From NCBI RefSeq assembly GCF_038443385.1, contig NZ_CP151726.1, forward strand, positions 3,906,001 through 3,970,000: a stretch of DNA of 64,000 nt. Direction: 5' to 3'. Positions 17,837-25,413 of the stretch are shown here, piece by piece (position 1 is the stretch's first letter; the number at the start of each line of letters is the position of its first letter). A program made the position numbers and the translations under genes. The notes beneath the pieces are model-generated. The model ran no database searches, was not told the DNA's origin, and saw only the letters and a program-made list of their open reading frames with translations. Source of the stretch: Stieleria varia (GTDB lineage: Bacteria; Planctomycetota; Planctomycetia; Pirellulales; Pirellulaceae).

Positions 17837-19207
17837 CTAATTACACGCATCCAACTTCACGAGGGGACGCAATCCGAGCCGGGCGAATTGTGCTTTGATG
17901 ATCTCCGTCGCTTGACCACAGAAATCCATTCGACAGAGGATGGCATCATGAATCGGCTGCACCGGTTCATCCTTGTGCTGCCGCTCAAGGACAGTCCCGA
18001 CTCCATCAATCATCAACGTGGACTCCAAAAGCTGCAGCAGACGAGCCAACGCTTCGTGCAGCTTCCGCCCGTCCGGTACTGTCTGGCTTTTGATCAGCTC
18101 GACGGAGCGAGCAATCGTCGGGAAATCCCGTCGGACAATTTGAAAAAGCGGGTTTCGTTCGGTAGCGTCCTGGTGATCGAACAGGGGAACGAGCGTCGCG
18201 CGTTTGATTTGCGACCGATTCATATCGCGTGCATCAACGCGGAATCGCGTTCCCTGTGCGTTTCGCATCTCGATCATGGCTGGACCTGGAAGCCGCGAAA
18301 TTTGGTCCAGCATGTAGTCGTAGATCAGCCCCGACTCGCACAGTTCGATCCATTGCTGGATATCAGTTGGAGCGTTCTGGATGACCCGCCGCTTCTCCTC
18401 ATATCCCCCGAAAAAATCAGCAACATTACATAGATACCCTGGGGCGTCCCGACCACGTTGGTTCCACTTAGGTGGTGCTCCGTGTGATGATGCCATGTTT
18501 GCAGCGACCGCCCCGATCAGCGATGGCTGTGCTGCGGAGACGTCGACAATCCCAAGACGCTCACCCGCTGCCGTCGTCAGGAAAGGTCTCACAGTTCTCG
18601 GAGTTCGCGTAAGTAGCGAGTGGTATCGCCCATAGTCGCATCGGGTCGCGTAGTTCTCGCCACTTTTCCACTGTCCGAGATTCCACTGTGTCCAGTAGTC
18701 CTCGTGCCCGATGGCATCCACCGCTGAGCGATCAAGTTGGAAACTGTTGCCGTGCTGCCAGTAGTACATACCTGCTGGCCGCAAATTTGCCGGGTCAATC
18801 TGCTTCTCCTTGAGTGCAATCTCTCGTGCCCGTTTAGATTTCAGCTGGTGGAGACGGTGGCGTCCCGAACAGTGTGCCTTCGTAAACCGATAGGCTTTGG
18901 GAAACGCCTCGCCGCCGATCTTGCCGTCGGAGTAAGAATCATTCACCTCAATGATCCCAGCGCCGCAAAGACGTTCAATTCGCTTGCGATACTCCGTGGT
19001 GCCGAGCAGCATCCTGGGTAGTTTGGCAGGAATGGGGATCCAGTGTCTGTCGCGCTGTCGCTCCGGCGACATGCTGGTGTACAGCGACAGACGAGCCAGA
19101 AAAACCGCTTCACGATCAGCCGTAGTCGATTTCGCAGACAGATTCACCCCAAAGGGGATCGCGACCATTACCGGACGGTCTGAGTCCATGGAGTCAAGAA
19201 TGCTCAT
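17837..19207 (-). CDS. Putative family-A DNA polymerase palm-like protein
   Basis: This 456-residue protein carries three ordered patterns that resemble the catalytic palm of family-A DNA polymerases. A motif-A-like IVDVSAAQPSLI has Asp222, compare DYSQIELR in PolA. A motif-B-like helix has R331 and K335 followed by F343 (RSQIKRATLVPLF). A motif-C-like PIHDAILC has His420-Asp421, compare VHDE. The block GRYHSLLTRTPRTVRPFL sits just before motif A. No 3'-5' or 5'-3' exonuclease domain is visible, and the N-terminal ~190 residues include a winged-helix-like segment (KRIERLCGAGIIEVND). Its ATG overlaps the topoisomerase stop (ATGA), implying translational coupling. Similarity is by eye and distant, so polymerase activity is a hypothesis. 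Confidence 0.5.
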   Translation of the reverse strand: MSILDSMDSDRPVMVAIPFGVNLSAKSTTADREAVFLARLSLYTSMSPERQRDRHWIPIPAKLPRMLLGTTEYRKRIERLCGAGIIEVNDSYSDGKIGGEAFPKAYRFTKAHCSGRHRLHQLKSKRAREIALKEKQIDPANLRPAGMYYWQHGNSFQLDRSAVDAIGHEDYWTQWNLGQWKSGENYATRCDYGRYHSLLTRTPRTVRPFLTTAAGERLGIVDVSAAQPSLIGAVAANMASSHGAPPKWNQRGRDAPGYLCNVADFFGGYEEKRRVIQNAPTDIQQWIELCESGLIYDYMLDQISRLPGPAMIEMRNAQGTRFRVDARDMNRSQIKRATLVPLFDHQDATERNPLFQIVRRDFPTIARSVELIKSQTVPDGRKLHEALARLLQLLESTLMIDGVGTVLERQHKDEPVQPIHDAILCRMDFCGQATEIIKAQFARLGLRPLVKLDACN

Positions 19208-21840
19208 CTCAACACCTGCTCAACCGCCTCGTGAATCACGTCATCCAAGGAGGCGATCTGCTTTTCGACCAGGGCATCGCAGCAGTCGGTCCACCTTTCT
19301 GGCAAACAATCCTCCGCCCATTCCTGAACGACTCTCTGCGGGTTTTCGATTGTTGATGAATCACGAGCGATCCTAAATGCGTCATCGATCTTTGATGCGA
19401 CACACAGCATGCTTTCAACCTTCTCGGCAATGTCTTGCCTCAAATGTTCATCAGTCCTATTCGCAACGTATTGGCAAATGGTTTCATTCTTTGGAATCAG
19501 TTTTTCTGCAACACCGAATTGCTTGAGTTTTCTGTCGATCCATTCTGTAAACAAGTCTTTGTCGGCGCTTAAAGCGTTCAACTCTACGCGGACGCAGTCT
19601 CGATACTCGGTGTGCTTCTTTCCTTTTCTCACGACTTCTGTTGCCACACCTGCAAACGAATCCAACGCGGCTTGGCTTAAGTCCAGGCCAGAAGGGAGTT
19701 GCTTTCTCCGGGCGAATGTTTCGGTTTGAAGGCCCATCTCGAGTGCCTCTTCGATCGTCAGCCCCATGTCGATGACTTCGAAATCAAAATCATGGGCGCC
19801 GGAGGACTGAGAGAGCGTCCTGGCGATGTTGTACCCATCTGGATCTGCATCATGCAGGCACAACACTCGCACCCCGCGTTCACGGTGTGCGTTCTGTGCC
19901 AAGAGCTTGGCCGCTCGTGTCGCGTAGCCTTCGGCTGCAATCACCGCAATGTCATAGCGTTCAGGAACCTTCGCATACTCGAAAGCATGCACTAGATTTT
20001 TTTTCTCAACGTAGATCAGAGTGTGGTAGAGGTCCCAGGGGATCTCGTAGTCGAGTACATCCGAAGTCCCAAGCGGTACCTTGCGTCCCGTATGTGGCTC
20101 AATCAGGAAGCCTCGTGGATCGCGCAGTCGTCCCTTTAGGATTCCATGCTCGATTTCGTACTCATCGATGACTCGATCGAAGTACTTTTGATCCAAATAC
20201 TCGCTGTTATACTTTTGAACGAGGGGTCGAGCTTGGTAGTAAAGGTCTCTCGCCGTGTAGAACCCTTTTTGTTTCCCGGCCGCTTTCTCTACCGCTCCGT
20301 GCAACACGATCAAAATGGCATCTTTGAGAGTGCAATCTTGCTGCTTGCTTCTTTCAGCTCTCGCCTGTTTTCTCAGAAGCTTTCCTTCGTCTCGTTCAAT
20401 CGCTTTCTGACGTTTGAACCAATCTCTGGTGACAAATTCAACGACCTCCGAAATCGCAAGGGCGGTTTGGTGATCAACATTGATCCTAGATTTGCCTCGA
20501 TCAGCAAACGGTGGATCGATCATCGTGATATGCAACATCGCGATGATTGGTTTCCATTTCGGCGCTAATTGATCGCTGAGAGCTTGAGTCATCTCAGTGC
20601 AGATGTCATTGCGAACTGACGGAGAGAAATTAACACCAGAAATGACGAGCCCATCCCTTGTGCAATCCGCCAGTTCAGCGAACGCGGCTTCGACGATCAA
20701 CGGAAACCCTCGCTCGCATGCCCCCGTCCAGTTCCTATAGCGAAACGTGGAATCGTTTGCCCCAAAGTTCTCAAAGGCTTTCCTGCAATTTGTGCGGCCT
20801 ATCTGTCCAATCTGACTGTGCCCCGGTGCATCGACCTGAGACTTCATCTCTTTGAACAATCGGCTCACTGGTTTGGTGGCGACCCCATTCTTGCCAATCA
20901 GGGTGGAAACAGGACCATGCGGTAATCCGCTTCGTTCAAGTACGGCATTCACAGCATCGTTCCGCCGATGGCCATGGAAAGCCTTCATGAAGCTGCGGAG
21001 CGATCTATCCCTGTTGGCCTCACAGTCCGCTCGATGGGATGCAAGAACCAAATTGGAAAACGACTCCGGTGTGTGCCAGTGTGGCGGCTCAGGCTTAGAA
21101 GGTCGCCACTTTGCCATGCTTGAAGCCGTCCTGACTAGGCCCTGAGTTTTGTCGCCAATCTTGAAGATCAGACTGAGATGAGGGTTGAGCAACTGATATC
21201 CGGTTGCAAATCGAAAATATCGATTAATCTCGTGAGACTCCAACGTCGCGAGCAAGCCATCGATCGCAACGTGAATCAACGTTCCCGAAGTCCGAAAGTT
21301 GACATCGTCACTGTTCGCGATCACCGGAAGTCTGCTTGGTAACTCACAGATTGAGGAATCAAAAAAGTCGCTCAATTGTTCCCGTGATTCCAGTAGAACG
21401 GCCGGACTTTGTTTAACAGCGTCATAGCTGACCGTGATCTGCGATAGCACACCACATCCTAGGATCGAGACCTGTCCCTTCTTTCCATTGAGCACGTATG
21501 ACAGAGCAAGAATCGTTTTTCCTGCGTTTCCTTGTGCTCCACGAGTTGGCGCTCGGTAGAACGCACGCGAGGAATACCGCGTATCGAAATCAGTCAGTTT
21601 CTCTACCGCATCAGGCGGAAACCCTGGTCCGTTGTCCACGACGGTAATCCCGGTCGAATCGATGTTGAGCACGATTTCTGGCGGGACGTTGGTCTGCTCA
21701 ATCGCATCCATGCTGTTGTCCAGCAGCTCTTTAATGATCGCCAGCACCCAATCGCAACGCGTGTGGCCAATCTGTTTCTCCAACTCACTTTCAGAGAAGA
21801 ATTCGGCAGTGCGATTGATGGAATGTAGTTCGGGTTTCAT
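19204..21840 (-). CDS. Single-chain type IIB topoisomerase (Topo VIII-like, B-A fusion)
   Basis: 878 residues from the Met at 21840, preceded by CAGGAAAA; the upstream Met at 21921 lacks such a site. The N-terminal half is a GHKL ATPase like TopoVI-B: AEFFSESELEKQ, N-box KELLDNSMDAIE (37-48), VVDNGPGF (67-74) and a glycine-rich lid near 99-111. The C-terminal half is a Spo11/TopoVI-A unit: winged helix with ARDLYY (catalytic Tyr is 534 or 535) and a TOPRIM domain with VEK (Glu612), EGYATRA, and HDADPDGYN (Asp664, 666, 668). TopoVI normally has separate subunits; the fused arrangement defines Topo VIII, known from free or integrated plasmids. Expected role: ATP-dependent double-strand passage during element replication or partition. 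Type II cleavage residues all appear intact. Confidence 0.88.
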   Translation of the reverse strand: MKPELHSINRTAEFFSESELEKQIGHTRCDWVLAIIKELLDNSMDAIEQTNVPPEIVLNIDSTGITVVDNGPGFPPDAVEKLTDFDTRYSSRAFYRAPTRGAQGNAGKTILALSYVLNGKKGQVSILGCGVLSQITVSYDAVKQSPAVLLESREQLSDFFDSSICELPSRLPVIANSDDVNFRTSGTLIHVAIDGLLATLESHEINRYFRFATGYQLLNPHLSLIFKIGDKTQGLVRTASSMAKWRPSKPEPPHWHTPESFSNLVLASHRADCEANRDRSLRSFMKAFHGHRRNDAVNAVLERSGLPHGPVSTLIGKNGVATKPVSRLFKEMKSQVDAPGHSQIGQIGRTNCRKAFENFGANDSTFRYRNWTGACERGFPLIVEAAFAELADCTRDGLVISGVNFSPSVRNDICTEMTQALSDQLAPKWKPIIAMLHITMIDPPFADRGKSRINVDHQTALAISEVVEFVTRDWFKRQKAIERDEGKLLRKQARAERSKQQDCTLKDAILIVLHGAVEKAAGKQKGFYTARDLYYQARPLVQKYNSEYLDQKYFDRVIDEYEIEHGILKGRLRDPRGFLIEPHTGRKVPLGTSDVLDYEIPWDLYHTLIYVEKKNLVHAFEYAKVPERYDIAVIAAEGYATRAAKLLAQNAHRERGVRVLCLHDADPDGYNIARTLSQSSGAHDFDFEVIDMGLTIEEALEMGLQTETFARRKQLPSGLDLSQAALDSFAGVATEVVRKGKKHTEYRDCVRVELNALSADKDLFTEWIDRKLKQFGVAEKLIPKNETICQYVANRTDEHLRQDIAEKVESMLCVASKIDDAFRIARDSSTIENPQRVVQEWAEDCLPERWTDCCDALVEKQIASLDDVIHEAVEQVLR

Positions 21841-22089
21841 TCGGTTTTCCTGTGTTTTACGTGTGGATTTGTCATGCGGTCTTTTCTTGCCCCAATACTT
21901 TTGGGGCACCAACCGCAGCAACGTGAAATGCTGCGGTCTCGATTCAAGTTCAGGTCATCGCGACGGCGAACTTTTGCCTGCCAGAAGCACAGGTAAACGC
22001 TGAACCCAGGCGATCGGTTGTTCTGTCAGCCCGGAAATTGCACTGAGCTTGCAATTCGAGTACAGGCTCTTGGGTCGAAATCGGCTGGG
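21841..22089. other. Short gap between DUF1580 gene and topoisomerase
   Basis: About 250 bp between two minus-strand genes. No gene with a good start is visible. It should carry the leader and possibly a promoter of the topoisomerase-polymerase operon. Confidence 0.4.
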
Positions 22090-22332
22090 TCATCGCTTCC
22101 CACCTTCTTTCGATGGTGGATTCAGATGAATCAAGAAGCGCGTCACGGCCTGTTTGGAAGTGATGACACTGCGACCAACTCTTACAGCTTCCAAACGAAC
22201 GCCGCGAACACCGTTTCTGTGCCACCGCCAAATCGTCGAAACATGGGGACGACGTCCAGGGATCATGCTGGGTACGTCCGAGAGCGGAATGGCATCTTCG
22301 GAAAGAATCCGAAGCAAGTTTGTGTTGCTCAT
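22090..22332 (-). CDS. DUF1580 family protein
   Basis: This 80-residue basic protein contains HVSTIWRWHRNGVRGVRLEAVR followed by RSVITSKQAVTRFL, the pattern of DUF1580, a family found mainly in planctomycetes. The arrangement looks like an excisionase or MerR-type DNA-binding wing-helix domain. Its ATG overlaps the stop of the upstream HTH gene (ATGA). Likely role is element-borne DNA binding, either regulation or recombination directionality. Confidence 0.8.
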   Translation of the reverse strand: MSNTNLLRILSEDAIPLSDVPSMIPGRRPHVSTIWRWHRNGVRGVRLEAVRVGRSVITSKQAVTRFLIHLNPPSKEGGKR

Positions 22333-22610
22333 TTGCGTCTCCTCTTTGTCTCGGAGACTGCCGTAGTTTCTTCTTGCCGGCTAGATAGATCCTTCTTTCG
22401 CACTGGTGGACACGAATCGGCTTCCCATTGCTCGAGAACCGAAAGTGGCCATCGAATGAGTCGTCCCAGCGCCACCGGAGCGGGAATCCGCCCCGACTCA
22501 GCGAGTCGTCGAACATGCTCAGGCGAGCAGCCCCAGCGTGAGGCCACATCGTGGACCCCAAGCATCGTCTGAGGTGAGATGTGGACAACGGTTTTTGATC
22601 GCTTTTTCAC
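22329..22610 (-). CDS. Excisionase-like helix-turn-helix protein
   Basis: A 93-residue protein with an N-terminal DNA-binding domain: LGVHDVASRWGCSPEHVRRLAESGRIPAPVALGRLIRW, the HTH_17/AlpA type used by excisionases and phage regulators. The C-terminal third is charged (KKDLSSRQEETT...KRRRK) and may be disordered. It is the first gene of a coupled pair with DUF1580. Position far from the integrase but on the same element suggests control of excision or of the topoisomerase operon. Confidence 0.75.
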   Translation of the reverse strand: MKKRSKTVVHISPQTMLGVHDVASRWGCSPEHVRRLAESGRIPAPVALGRLIRWPLSVLEQWEADSCPPVRKKDLSSRQEETTAVSETKRRRK

Positions 22611-23732
22611 GTCAAGCCCCCCGAAACATGGTCGGTGGAGCTGTCTTGCAAACCTGCAACAAGACTCAAAAGAAACTGGTAAGGCATTTCAATCCCTGTA
22701 AAAAACAGGATTGACCCTTAGCGCACTGCTGCAAAAGAACCGCGCATATCCATCGGGCCAACCCTTTAAAGAAAGCGCAGAAGTCACACACGCCAACGAC
22801 TGACGTATCAAAACTTTTACACTTGGGGTTGGACCCGTTCACGCCAGGAAGTCGCCCGCGATCGCACGTGCGGCGGTTATGTACGACAAATGGTTGGTGT
22901 GGGCCTGCCTCGTCCTTAATGCTTTGCTTCCGGCGAATCGTTGCCGGTGGGGATAACGCAATGAATCCGAGAAACAATCAGCCGGTCTAGCCAATGATAT
23001 CGCCGCTCCAGGGGATTCCCGTTTCTCGAAAGCGACCCATAGGCTAATGCAGACAACTACTGACTATCAAGTAGAGAAAAAGAACCGGACTCGATTTTTT
23101 TCCTTTAAGCCGAAAGCAGTCTGATCCCTGGCACGCTAAGGGACTTCGTTCGGAACTGGCCTTGAAGCGGCGATTGCGTTATCGCCTCGGCATGTATGAA
23201 ACGATGCAAATTCATTGACCACCCGAACGAAATATTCAGGTGAGAAACAGCTAGACGCTGCTCGTCGAGGTAGTTCTGTATCCTGAGCGTTCGTAGGAGT
23301 GTGCCCTGTTTGGCATTTAAGTTCGTGGATTTGCCTGCCTCGAATATGAAAGCCTTGGAGTTGCGACGAACCGATCCGTAGAGAAGGCCACTCTCGGCGT
23401 ATGCAGCTGGAGAAACACCCGGGAGCCACGTTGATGAAAGCCTCTCGTAGCAAACAAGAAATGCATTGCTCTTGGAATGCACCCCTCGACAAAACTGAAG
23501 TGGCCCCCAATTTTTGGAGCACGAGCGTGCTCGGCTTAGATAGAAAGAGCGACGCGTTTTGACCGGCCGCTGCGGTACACTTCCGCAGGTGTTTGGCGGT
23601 CGAGCGAACGGTGTTTTCAGGGAACGCAGGAACGCGTTCTACGATTACCTCACGATCTCAAAACTCCAATCGTGCCTGACATCACACCGATCTCTGTCAG
23701 CTTTTCCCTGGCACTTTTACCGGTTCCCTCAC
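22611..23732. other. Long gene-poor stretch within the island
   Basis: About 1.1 kb without a convincing gene. Near 22688-22713 is an imperfect hairpin (TCAATCCCTGT / ACAGGATTGA). A GTG-started frame at 23105-23482 on the minus strand would give 125 residues without a recognisable domain, and its ribosome site is poorly spaced. At 23496-23521 there is a sequence resembling an IS3-family terminus. The stretch probably is a junction between separately acquired modules. Confidence 0.5.
23496..23521. repeat. IS3-family end-like sequence (possible remnant)
   Basis: TGAAGTGGCCCCCAATTTTT at 23496-23515, followed by GGAGCA, resembles the TGAA...GCCCCC terminal repeats of IS3-family elements. No transposase and no matching opposite end were found. 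A GAGCAC/GTGCTC mini-palindrome follows immediately. Confidence 0.35.
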
Positions 23733-24146
23733 TCAGTCGGCGTCGCCACTATCCAACCACCATCGACAATTTAGACTAGCAATTGACGCGAACATTTCCG
23801 CCTCGTTGGGTATGCGTTGGACGCTGATCGCAAAAATGAAATGCTTGTATCGATCGTTGTACTGGATGGAGTTAGCTTCGAGAATCTGAGCCAGTTCCTC
23901 TCGCTTTTCACCGTACCGAAACTCAATCAAGACGTTTCCCCCCTTCCGCTCACGGACAATCAGTTCATTGTAACCGTCGAGAACGATGTTTATCGACCAT
24001 TTGCAAAAGTTCAGTCTGGGGTTTCCGTAAACGGGTGCGGTTATCGACAGAAGTTCTTTGGCTGCAGAAAGTGTTTCGAGTGATTTGTTGGCCCAGTACG
24101 CTTCGTCGAAGCTGTCTCCGTCTTCAGTTGACTGCTTCTTGGCCAT
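23733..24146 (-). CDS. Hypothetical protein at the end of the Qat operon
   Basis: The Met at 24146 (MAKKQSTEDGDS) follows a GAGAGAG purine stretch and lies 7 bp after the preceding hydrolase stop; the longer frame from 24320 overlaps that gene and is rejected. The 137-residue protein has no family I recognise. It appears alpha/beta (LNFCKWSINIVLDGYNELIVRERKGGNVLIEFRYGEK) with no clear active site. Close packing says it is co-transcribed with qatABCD and the hydrolase, but neither is a known Qat core component. Confidence 0.65.
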   Translation of the reverse strand: MAKKQSTEDGDSFDEAYWANKSLETLSAAKELLSITAPVYGNPRLNFCKWSINIVLDGYNELIVRERKGGNVLIEFRYGEKREELAQILEANSIQYNDRYKHFIFAISVQRIPNEAEMFASIASLNCRWWLDSGDAD

Positions 24147-24153
24147 TGCTCTC

Positions 24154-24649
24154 TCATTGACCTTTGGATGTATGTATGTCTTCAGGATTGTCCAACCGCT
24201 CACACGCCGCCAACATCGCCTTAAGTGGCTCTTGGTCGGCAAGTCGGTGATCATGACCGACTTCAATGAGGGTTTCCGGTTTGAGGCCGCTGTTGGAAAC
24301 GAGTTCCTTAGAGTCGGCAAACGGAATCACGTCGTCTTGGTGTGAGTGAAGGATCACCGAATTCGCTTTCAACGTCTTTGACGTCCCCCAATTTCTCCAA
24401 GCTGGACAGAGCAAAAGGAGTGGTGTGTCTCCGCTGTCGATGTTCATGGCGACTGCACCGCCTCGTGATGTACCGACAACTACATCAGGTTGGTGTTGAT
24501 CATATTCGGCCTGAGCAGTGCGAACGGCAAGATCAAAGTCGTCATCGTCAAGTGCTGGGTTGATGACTTCGTGCCCAGGGTCCTTCAGGTAGGTCGGTTT
24601 GACGCCGCCAACGACGCTGTGCCAGCCGTGGAGAAAAGAGGATTTTCAA
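24154..24649 (-). pseudogene. Alpha/beta hydrolase, interrupted by a single-base frameshift
   Basis: Read in the frame that ends at 24154, the protein shows LHGWHSVVGGVKPTYLKDPG, a nucleophile elbow VVVGTSRGGAVAM, HSHQDDVIPF with a catalytic-type Asp, and GHDHRLAD with the His, so the triad is present. The expected start (M/L-KILF) reads from TTG at 24649, which overlaps the qatD stop (TTGA), but it is one base out of phase. The run of four T (forward AAAA at 24634-24637) has one more base than needed to join KILF to LHGW. Without correction, the only in-frame Met is mid-protein (24447), beyond the nucleophile. Either a true inactivating indel or an error in a homopolymer. Confidence 0.8.
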
Positions 24650-25401
24650 GACAGTTCGACCCCGCTGTCAACACTCACAAGAGAGCAGAGAGTGCTGAAG
24701 TTTGCCGCTACCTGTAACTCAACTTCCGCTTTTTCCGCACCCCAAAAATCTGCGATCCCCGACAAAACATCATCCACATCACTTGGTCTTGCCGCTCTCC
24801 TGCCGATCTTAATGTATGGTCCATCAGTTTCGGTAAGCACTCGATCTCGTGGAACAGTTTCAATAATAGCCTGACCTGACTTAGACTTGAGCATCGCCGA
24901 ATTGACTGAAAAGTAATGACCAGAATCGATTGCTCGCAGCAGCGTTGAGCTTGAGTCGCTGTACCAGTGAAACACGGCATACTTGACACCAAATTCTTCG
25001 AGCACTGCCAGCACGTCTTTAGCTGATTTGCGAGAATGAAGTGTGACGAATCGTGGTGATTGGGAGAGAGCTTTGGCGATTTCCCGAAACGCTGGAAGTT
25101 GAATGTCCTTTGAGCCAAAACCCTCTCTGGAGTAGTCGAGCCCAACTTCGCCCACGAATTCGACTTGTTCAAGCAGCGACAAAAACAGTGGAAGTTCATC
25201 TATGTTATCCGCTACTGCCAACGGGTGAAAACCTAATGCGGGCCGGATGAATCGCATGCCGCCGATGTGTTCAACCGCCAATCGGTAGTGGCTTGGAATG
25301 TTAGTAACTGCAATGGTTGTGATGCCAGCAGCCTCGGTTTCAGACGCCAAAGCCATTGGGTCAGGAAACCGGTCAATGTGGCAATGAGTATCGATTAACA
25401 C
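24646..25401 (-). CDS. qatD: QatD, TatD-family metal-dependent DNase
   Basis: This 251-residue TIM-barrel hydrolase of the TatD family carries DTHCHID at residues 4-10 (metal site), GEVGLDYS, LHSRKSA, FHWYS and TETDGPY, so all metal ligands appear present. In the described Qat system (QatA, B, C, D) TatD-like QatD is required for anti-phage activity. Here it is the fourth gene, starting 12 bp after the qatC stop. The assignment to Qat rests on this exact gene order. Its stop overlaps the start of the frameshifted hydrolase. Confidence 0.92.
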   Translation of the reverse strand: MLIDTHCHIDRFPDPMALASETEAAGITTIAVTNIPSHYRLAVEHIGGMRFIRPALGFHPLAVADNIDELPLFLSLLEQVEFVGEVGLDYSREGFGSKDIQLPAFREIAKALSQSPRFVTLHSRKSAKDVLAVLEEFGVKYAVFHWYSDSSSTLLRAIDSGHYFSVNSAMLKSKSGQAIIETVPRDRVLTETDGPYIKIGRRAARPSDVDDVLSGIADFWGAEKAEVELQVAANFSTLCSLVSVDSGVELS

Positions 25402-25413
25402 TTTAATTCCAAT

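Noticed and set aside
21950-22588. 212-residue minus-strand frame over the DUF1580 and HTH genes
   Set aside because: Both overlapped genes have family motifs and an ATGA junction; this frame has neither.
22666-22977. 103-residue minus-strand frame
   Set aside because: Cys/Phe-rich, no ribosome site and it crosses a hairpin; likely non-coding.
23136-23522. 128-residue minus-strand frame
   Set aside because: Overlaps another candidate frame, no recognisable domain and starts in an IS-end-like sequence.
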